Assembly: GCA_037044905.1 (NCBI GenBank)
Contig: JBAOKB010000185.1
Span: 186,001-250,000 of the forward strand
DNA: 64,000 nucleotides
From: Hortaea werneckii
Lineage: Eukaryota; Ascomycota; Dothideomycetes; Mycosphaerellales; Teratosphaeriaceae
Direction of reading: 5' to 3'
In this document: positions 57,103-64,000 of the stretch, one piece after another
How the letters are laid out: each line of letters begins with the position of its first letter
Numbering within the stretch: position 1 is the first letter of the stretch
Notes under the pieces: model-generated
Told to the model about the DNA's origin: nothing
Seen by the model: only the letters and a program-made list of their open reading frames with translations
Databases searched by the model: none
Made by a program: the position numbers and the translations under genes

Positions 57103-59927
57103 ATGGGTCTCAAGAACTACTTCAAGGCTAGCAAGCCTGCGCAGCCCGCACAACAGAATGACACGCCCGCAGTGGCCCAACAGCCCGAGATCGACGAGAA
57201 GGCTCCTCCAAGGCCACCATTCGCGTCAGCAGGAGGAAGCGGCTATGGAACACCCAGCCGCCCAGGTTCGATAGCACCATCACACCGTTCAACATACATG
57301 GACGAGATCAAGCACGAGGTTATGGTCAACTATCTTTTCCAACAACAATGCGGTATCATGTGGATTGGAGACGGATCCGGAGAGACGGAAGGTGTCCTCA
57401 TGAGACGAGCAAAAGCAAGCTACCTCGCATGCCCGCCAGACCTCATTCATTCGACATTCGCCGCCGGCGTCATGGCCTTGAACGCACCGGTAGCGATGAC
57501 TATTAACAGCCGTGTTGTCAAGACCTACCTCTCATGGACACCCAACGCCGTCGATGTCCCGCTCAAGAACGGCACACGTGTGCAGGTACTGCCAACGATG
57601 CACGACCTGCCAAAGGCAAGAAAAGCCCAGTCATGCGCCTTCGTGGCCTCGGAAGGCCTGCTAGTCGTCTGGGACGACGACGCGAGGAACCTCATTCCTC
57701 ACGGTCAGGCCATTGAGTCGGAACTTATGGATCTTGTCTGGCGAACCGGTGACCAAGGCCTGGAAGAAGAAGAGGCGGAGAACGAGAAGGCTGTCAAGCC
57801 GCCCCGTGTCACTGCCGAAGAGATCGACGAGGAGTCTGGCGAGTACAAGCCCGAAGTCCGCGCCACTCACTTGCAAAACACGGTCCTTGTGGCCATCACC
57901 CTTTGCCTTGTCACCGTTCTTCTTGGTCTTGGATGGAGATCCATTGCCACCGAGATCCAGGGTGACGGAAACTACATCCGTATCGCCTTCGTCCTCCTTA
58001 CGCCGATTCAGGTTTTCTTCTCGATGTTCTTCTGTCAAGTCGTTGTCGGCTGTATCGCCCAGCTGGTCGGACCCATCAAGCAGATGAAGGGCAACTCGCG
58101 CTTCTACTCAGGAATGCTTCCCCGCAGGCTCAACACGCCTGTCCTGCCGCACGTCACGATCCAGTGCCCCGTCTACAAGGAAGGTCTCGTTGGTGTCATT
58201 CAGCCTACTGTGCGCTCGCTCAAGAAGGCTATCGCTACCTACGAGCTTCAGGGCGGTACCGCGAACATCTTCTACAACGACGACGGTCTTCAGCTTATTT
58301 CCGAGGAGGAGCGCCAGGCTCGTATCGACTTCTATGCGGACCACTCGATCGGTTGGACTGCTAGGCCGAAGCACAACTCCGATGGCTTCGTTCGTCGTGG
58401 CAAGTTCAAGAAGGCCAGGTAAGAATGACTTGTATTAGACCGCGTCTCGATGCAAGCTGCTAACATAGGCCACAGTAACATGAACTACGGTCTCAACCTT
58501 TCCAACTGTGTCGAGGAGAAGCTGCTCCAAGTCAACCGTCACGATGGCTGGACTCAGGCCGACGAGGCCGTCGAGTACGAGCGCTGCCTGCGTGAAGTTC
58601 TCGAGGACAACCCTCGCGCCTGGGCTGATGGCAACATCCGTATTGGTGACTACATCCTGCTCATCGACTCTGACACCCGTGTGCCCGAGGACTGTCTCTT
58701 GGACTGCGTTAGCGAGATGGAGCAGTCGCCTGAAGTCGGTATTATGCAATTCAGCTCTGGTGTCATGCAGGTCGTTGGCGACTTCTTCGAGAACGTAAGT
58801 ATTGATCCAAAGTTTCACAATATCGTTGAATGGGTTACTAACATTTCTACAGGGTATCACCTTCTTCACCAACCTGATCTACACTGCCATCCGTTACACC
58901 GTCTCCAACGGTGACGTCGCTCCCTTCGTCGGTCACAACGCTATTGTCCGCTGGTCCGCTATTCAGCAAATCGGTTCTTTCGACGGTCTTGATGACTACG
59001 AGAAGTTCTGGTCCGAGGCTCACGTGTCTGAAGACTTCGAGATGTCGTTGAAGCTGCAATGTGAGGGCTACATTATCCGCCTGGCCGCATGGGCTGGTGA
59101 AGGTTTCAAGGAAGGTGTCTCGCTTACGGTCTATGACGAGCTTGCCCGTTGGGAGAAGTATGCGTACGGTTGCAACGAGCTGCTGTTCCACCCCATTCGC
59201 ACCTGGCTGTGGAGAGGGTAAGTTAAACGCTACCTTTGTGTCCTGTCAAAAAAAGACGATATGCTAACTCGAGACTAGACCATTCACTCCGCTCTTCCGC
59301 AAGTTCCTCTTCTCCAACATCCGTCTGACCTCCAAGATCACCATCATTTCCTACATCGGTACCTACTACGCCATTGGCGCCGCCTGGATCATGACTGTCG
59401 CCAACTACTTCGCCATCGGATGGTACAACGGCTACCTCGACAAGTATTACATCGACTCCTGGAAAGTCTGGTTCTCCATCGTCATCGTCTTCAACGGCCT
59501 GGGCAACTTCGGTCTAGCCACAATGCGGTACCGTATCGGCGAGCGTAACTGGTTCGCCAGCTTGATCGAGAACTTCAAATGGACGCCCATGTTCGCCATC
59601 TTCCTGGGTGGTCTCTCCCTGCACGTCTCCCAGGCCATCCTGTCGCACATGTTCGAGATCGACATGTCCTGGGGCAGCACCAGCAAGGAAGCCGAGCAGA
59701 CCAACTTCTGGAAGGAAATCCCCAAGACCTTCAAGGCGTTCAAGTATTCCATCGGCTTCGCGACTTTCTTCATCATCGTCATGATCATCCTGGCCCTCGG
59801 CAACTTCATCCCGTACAGCTGGAACATCGGCAGCTTTATCGCCATCTTGCCCCTCAGTACCGTCTGCGCAAGTCACTTGCTCTTGCCTTTCGTGTTGAAC
59901 CCGGGTATGATGCAGTTCACATTCTAA
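57103..59927 (+). CDS. Processive GT2 glycosyltransferase, hyphal-growth type
   Basis: Four exons, 57103..58418, 58476..58794, 58853..59217 and 59279..59927, give 882 residues. Two membrane segments (VLVAITLCLVTVLLGLGW, IAFVLLTPIQVFFSMFF) precede the catalytic domain. It has VTIQCPVYKEG, YNDDG, LLIDSDTRVP (DxD-type metal site) and EDFEMSLKLQ (catalytic-base region). RWEKYAYGC sits where processive synthases carry the (Q/R)xxRW box. At least five C-terminal membrane segments follow. The architecture fits the conserved type 2 glycosyltransferase described in Zymoseptoria as needed for hyphal growth on solid surfaces. It is cellulose/hyaluronan-synthase-like, not a classical chitin synthase. The polymer made is not known to me. 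Confidence 0.82.
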
Positions 59928-60539
59928 GAAGCTGGACACTCTTACGATAACCGGAGCTCAGCTGGTTTCCAAGGGATTTTTCTTTTCATCCTTATCATGA
60001 CGATTGTACATACTATCCCAATCCTCCCATAAGACACATGGGAGAAAGGGGGGCTTTCCTTATCTCTTTTTTCATACAAGGCTATGATGATGAAATCTTT
60101 GCTACTGTTACTGGAGGGGAAAAGAAGGACGGGCTAGTCACCCGTGACTTTGAACCCCGGCCAACTACATTCGTTTTTTGTTATCAGACGAGATCAAAGC
60201 ATGGCGTTCCTTTTGAAAGCATATAGATGGGTGTGGGTTGGGAGGTCTTTTTACTTATCGCTTGTGGGAAAGGGATTATTTAGATATATCACTACGTCTA
60301 GTACGATCGCTAATATTTTTGCATAATCACTGCTTTCTCTCTCTCTTCTCTCTTCTCTCTTTCTATCCTTTCATTCTGATCATTCCTCGTCCTCGTTCTT
60401 GTAACGACTCTTCCCTGCCCTTTATTTTCTTCCGCGCCCTTTCATCTGCCTCCTAATTTCTCCTTTCCCTCGGAGTAAGAAAGGGAGAAAAAGGGAAAAG
60501 AATACCTTATCTAACCCCACATTGTCTCCCCGGACATGA
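59928..60539. other. 3' flank of the GT2 gene
   Basis: T-rich and CT-rich DNA with no supported gene; it includes a CTCTTCTCTC-type repeat at about 60337-60362. Confidence 0.35.
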
Positions 60540-61711
60540 TTAAACCATCTCCCACCCCTCCTCTCCTCCCTCCCCTTGGCCCCTGATCTCCCCGCCACCC
60601 CCTAAAACACCCCATCCATCTCCACCACTAGAACCCAACAACTCCCCTCCTGACGGAGTGTGAGTCCCAATCCCCTCTTTATCCCCCCTCTCCTGCTCAG
60701 TCTCCCCGGGAATACCAAACTTCTGGACGACTTTAAGAACCCTCCCGCTCGCTCGAGACGAATAGCGTTCTTCTCTGGAACGAGGGTTCTGGTGCTCCTC
60801 CTGCGGTTGTAGCAGCTGCTTCCGCTGCGAGGCAAAAGAGGAAGAAGACAAGGTGTCGCTCCTTTCACTGACCCGGGTCCTTGGGAATTGGTTCTGCTTC
60901 TTCTCTTGCCCGTTTGCGAATGAGAGGGGTAGTTCTTCATCCTCCTCATCCTCCTCTTCTTCCTCTTCTTTGTCCAGGTCGTGAAGCAAACCCCCTTGCC
61001 ATTTCTGATCGCTCGAAGAGGGCGAGCCGGTCACGGATCGAGATGAGGGGGAGGGGTTTCCACTTCGGTCGAAGGCGATAAAGGGTCCGGACTTTCGTTT
61101 CCCTCTCTCACCATTATCAGCGCTGTGTCAGTAAAGCTGGAGGATGGGGGAGTGGCGATGAGGTCCCAGGTCTCCCCCTCCTCCTCATCATCATCCTCGT
61201 GCCCCTCACTCCTCGGGACCGGCGTCGTGGAGGGTGTTTCGACGGGAGTACGGAAACCCAGGGGCGAATGTGCCTGCTGTCGTCGACCCCTATGATCGTT
61301 CTTCCCTCTCTCGCTGCGTGATCGGGCCTCGGTCCCGTGAGAACCCAACGTCCACCTCACCTCGTCGTCGTCGCTGGTCGAAGCAGAAGCCGCGGTCCTT
61401 CCAACTGTAGTCCTTCTCGGACTACTGCGCGCCCTCCCGCGGCCACTGCGAACAGAGGAAAGCAAGGACTCGGCGTTCACACGACCCGACCTCCCACTCC
61501 CCCACCGACCCGCCGATCGCTGTTCAACCCCTCTCGTCACGCTCTCGAGGATTCTAAGACTTTCCGCGTCGTCTGAGGCGTTCTCGGCGTGGACGTGATG
61601 TTGGTGGAGATTTGCCCGGGCGGTGTGCTGCAGGTTGTGGACGGCGGGGGAGAGGGCGGCGGAGGTTGTGTCGGTCAGGCGGAGGGGCGGTCTTGAACGT
61701 TTGGGAGGCAT
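60540..61711 (-). CDS. Hypothetical Ser/Arg-rich and acidic protein, model uncertain
   Basis: The first frame starts best at the ATG at 61711 (MPPKRSRPPLRLTDTTSAAL) and runs to a TGA at 61031. It contains a short helical part (DDAESLRILESVTRGVEQ) and then disordered Ser/Arg-rich sequence ending in an acidic patch (HEDDDEEEGETWDLIATPP). A second frame, 61034..60540, is also acidic (DLDKEEEEEEDEEDEE) and overlaps the first by four bases. An intron joining them is likely but I could not place GT-AG sites with the right phase. I do not recognise the family. Upstream in-frame ATGs (for example 62095) add Pro/Ser-rich residues of doubtful coding value. Confidence 0.42.
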
Positions 61712-62697
61712 CGGGGATGGAGGAGTGGAAGGGTGGCGTGCTGGATGATGAAGGGGTTCTGGATGGGGAGGTCTTGGACGGGAGGGTTGTTTGGATGGAG
61801 ATTGGTTGAACGAGTGGGATGGGGTGGGAGCGGTAGGGGGTGAGTGGGGAGGAGAGTAAGGATGAGTGGAGGGTAAGCTGTTGGGTTCTGCTGTTTCCTT
61901 ATGAGGCTGGGAAGACCCGACTGAGAGGGTGAAGCTGAGTGTGAGGGAGAACATCGTTTGTCTGGTCGAGGAGGGCAAGGCTAGGGAAGGGGCTGTCCGC
62001 CAATCGAGTGGACCCCAGCAAACCGATATGTCCAGGCCGGTAGGAGAGCTTTCAGGAGTTGTCAATCGAACAGGCGGCTGCGATATAAGTTGCAAGCAAC
62101 TCGAAAAGAAGAATCCTGTCTAGCGATAAAAGAGAGTTGCAACTGTGAACCTCGCAGTTCAAGTGAATTGAGGTCCCGAAAGGGGGAATAAATAAATGCG
62201 GATTATCACGTGAATGGAAGATGGATGATTTTGCCGCCGAGTTCTAACTCGCAATGCTTTGGCTTTCATTTGCCAGGGGGTATCAATTCTACTTACTGCA
62301 GATAACGCCACTGCTTCAATACAAGATTCCTTGAGCTCTTGGATTGCTCCTGGACCGCCGAAGGACAAACGCCCCTTAGGTTCGCCAATCTCCAAAGTTG
62401 GCAAATGCCAGTAGGTCAAGCAGTCTCCTCCAATCGATAGAGAAGTGGTCTCGAGGCTGAAGACACCTTTTTTTTAAAAGAAAAAAAAAAAATTAAGTGG
62501 TCCCATTCACCATCTTTCCATCAGGATCCGGGAAGTGCACATCCTCCCAGACGCCCGTAGCCAACAGCTTTAATCGTGCACGCAAATCATCCCGACGCGA
62601 ATCATCCCGACGGATATCTCTCCCTCTCCAAACCCTTGATCCCAACCCAACCTCCCAAAGTCCCACACCAGAACATCACTCTCATCTCTACGGCCCC
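61712..62697. other. Intergenic region
   Basis: About 1 kb in a tandem minus-strand pair. The frame of the preceding hypothetical gene stays open to 62095, so part may be coding or 5' leader. A T8-A13 homopolymer inversion lies at about 62470-62492. No RNA gene seen. Confidence 0.35.
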
Positions 62698-63492
62698 CTA
62701 AACTCCTCTCCCTCCCGAAGCCCGTAAACCCTTCCCACCGCCCTTCATCGACCTACTCTCACCCCGCGATTGCCCTTTCCTCCCCACCTTCCCCCCACTC
62801 ATCTCCATCGCCCGATCCTCCCGCCGCACACTCTCCAGCACCCACTCGACCGCCCTCCGCACCTCCTCCCGCGAAGCCGTCAGCGCCGTCTCCGCTTTCA
62901 GGATGACTAGCAGTGCGCCTTTGAGTCCCTTGGGAGGAACAACGCGCCCTGAAACCTCCTTCTCCTCTCCCACCACCTCGGCAGTGGTGGGAGAGGAGAA
63001 GGAAGACGGGGAGGAAGCTCTCCCGTTCCCTCGCCGCAGCCCCTTCCCTTCCTCCCGCGGAGACCCGTCATTGTTGAGACGGAGTTGCCGCTGCAGCGCT
63101 TCCTGCACCGCCGTCCGCGCCCGCCGATAACACCAATCCCGGACGACTTTCTTGCCGCTCGCGGCGACGGGGCAGTGGACGCGCCAGTTTAGGATTGCGG
63201 GGTTGAACGTTTGAGATTTGCGTTTGGCGTTGAGGTGGTGCGGGTGGTATGGGTCAGAGAGAAAGTCCTTGGTGGGCGGTAGGGTGGTGCAGTTGATTGG
63301 GCGGGGATGGGGTTCGTAGCGGTAGGAGAGGACTTGGTGGGGTCGGAGGGAGGCGGTGGGGGAGGTGGATGTGGAAGGTGCGGATGCGGTGGTGGTGGTG
63401 GAGTGGTGGAGCGGCGTGGCCGGGGGTCGGTGAGGTTTCACATGGTGGTGGGGGATGCGAGGAGAGGCGCGGGTGAGGAGGGGGCGGGACAT
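62698..63492 (-). CDS. Hypothetical protein, possibly mitochondrial
   Basis: A 264-residue single frame from MSRPLLTRASPRIPHHHVKP, which is Arg/Ser/Pro-rich with no acidic residue for the first 60 residues, as in mitochondrial presequences. The middle part, NAKRKSQTFNPAILNWRVHC then GKKVVRDWCYRRARTAVQEA, is more constrained in composition and probably folded. A Ser/Pro linker follows, then a helix (EEVRRAVEWVLESVRREDRA) and a basic tail. I do not recognise a family. It is divergent from the eIF1A gene, 411 bp away. A perfect 20-bp hairpin lies in its coding sequence. Confidence 0.55.
   Translation of the reverse strand: MSRPLLTRASPRIPHHHVKPHRPPATPLHHSTTTTASAPSTSTSPTASLRPHQVLSYRYEPHPRPINCTTLPPTKDFLSDPYHPHHLNAKRKSQTFNPAILNWRVHCPVAASGKKVVRDWCYRRARTAVQEALQRQLRLNNDGSPREEGKGLRRGNGRASSPSSFSSPTTAEVVGEEKEVSGRVVPPKGLKGALLVILKAETALTASREEVRRAVEWVLESVRREDRAMEMSGGKVGRKGQSRGESRSMKGGGKGLRASGGRGV
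62957..63003. repeat. Perfect 20-bp inverted repeat with 7-nt loop
   Basis: Arms 62957-62976 and 62984-63003 are exact reverse complements around CTCGGCA. It lies inside the hypothetical coding sequence and encodes FSSPTTAEVVGEEKE-type residues on the minus strand. Confidence 0.95.
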
Positions 63493-63903
63493 GGACTCCT
63501 GCTTCTCGCGGTCGCTGAGTACAAGCGAGCTACGCGCTCACCCGGATCTCATAAGTGAGTCAGAAGGTCCATGTACATAGTAATAAATTGGTGGAGTGGA
63601 GTGTAGTGAATGCACTTGTGCCCAACCGACCAGAGGCGGTGGCAATGCATGTGACAGAGGAGCGTCGGGGAATGATCAGCCCGACCTTCACCGCCCAATC
63701 AGAAGGTGGGGGTGGGAAGCGCCACAACCATATGACACACTTCTCTCTCTCTCTCTCTGCGCTGTGTGCCCCGCCAAAGCCAGAGCGAGAGCGCAACTCT
63801 TTCACTTTTAAACTCGGCCAGCCCGCTTCCCGTCTTTCCTACACAACCCACCTTCCCAACACAATCTTGATATATTACCCCCAGTGGTGAGTGAGGGGTC
63901 AAC
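63493..63903. promoter_or_regulatory. Divergent region upstream of probable eIF1A
   Basis: A 411 bp head-to-head gap with a CT repeat at about 63744-63759. It should hold both promoters; no TATA box was seen. Confidence 0.4.
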
Positions 63904-64000
63904 ATGCCTAAGAACAAGGGAAAAGTAAGTATTTTCATCCTTCATCGTCTTCCACTCTTGCCCACAAGACAAAGGAAGAGCGAAAGAGGACAATATGACT
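63904..64000 (+). CDS. TIF11: Probable translation initiation factor eIF1A (first exon only)
   Basis: ATG at 63904 opens MPKNKGK and meets a strong donor GTAAGT at 63925. The start of eukaryotic eIF1A is MPKNKGKGGKNRRRGK, and fungal genes often break it with an early intron. Only seven codons are visible; the rest of the window is intron. The call rests on this short match and the splice site, so it is tentative. eIF1A promotes scanning and start-codon selection on the 40S subunit. Confidence 0.6.
   Translation, partial: MPKNKGKVSIFILHRLPLLPTRQRKSERGQYD

Noticed and set aside
57103..59927. Classical chitin synthase for the GT2 gene
   Set aside because: It lacks the chitin synthase QRRRW motif and the family's N-terminal domain; layout fits the cellulose/hyaluronan-synthase-like GT2 group.
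60140..60180. Possible tRNA B-box (GGTTCAA-like on the minus strand)
   Set aside because: No matching A box or acceptor stem could be found around it.

Overview
The window is nuclear DNA of a filamentous ascomycete (Pezizomycotina). The signs are short GT-AG introns (about 50-110 nt) with CTAAC/CTGAC branch points, a Zn2Cys6 regulator, Mic19, a mitochondrial methylcitrate synthase and a hyphal GT2 glycosyltransferase, all typical of that group. A Dothideomycete is my best guess, but the sequence alone does not fix the species. Twenty-five gene loci are supported. Two carry apparent lesions, two run off the window edges, and two are hypothetical proteins with weak support.

Layout, left to right: IPI1 (-, cut by the left edge) and a roadblock/LC7 gene (+); a DUF1348 gene (-) with an in-frame stop; a Zn2Cys6 transcription factor (+); a membrane-anchored sulfotransferase-like gene (-); a gene-poor 2 kb; a TRI12-type MFS pump (+); an MCM1-type MADS-box factor (-) whose first intron holds a hexanucleotide array; a NAA50-like acetyltransferase (-) head to head with MIC19 (+). 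At 18.4-26.0 kb one four-exon minus-strand gene, which looks like three separate open frames, encodes a secreted protein of about 2474 residues. It has about ten PAN/apple-like modules, a CE1-type feruloyl-esterase-like domain, a CBM18 chitin-binding domain and long Ser/Thr-rich repeats. An AT-rich island at about 26.6-27.25 kb follows, with a possible gene relic.

Next come a SET6-like SET protein (+), a CorA-like membrane protein (+), an MFS sugar transporter (+), a short-chain dehydrogenase (-), NAC-beta (+, with an apparent 1-nt exon), SHB17 (-), a CTR copper transporter (+), a CREG-like secreted protein (-), RPS30 (+), then a head-to-head pair: methylcitrate synthase (-) and 2-methylisocitrate lyase (+, with an apparent 1-nt frameshift). 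These two enzymes form propionyl-CoA-derived 2-methylcitrate and split its isomer in mitochondria, so the shared promoter suggests co-regulation. The right end carries a transmembrane GH16 enzyme (-), a GT2 glycosyltransferase (+), two hypothetical genes (-) and the first exon of a probable eIF1A gene (+).

Most of the window is ordinary core-genome content. The points that stand out are the giant PAN/esterase/CBM18 protein, the 1-nt exon in NAC-beta, two apparent gene lesions, the AT-rich island, and a cluster of long homopolymer and dinucleotide tracts at 48.2-49.0 kb. I found no tRNA, rRNA, CRISPR array, virus or intact transposon.
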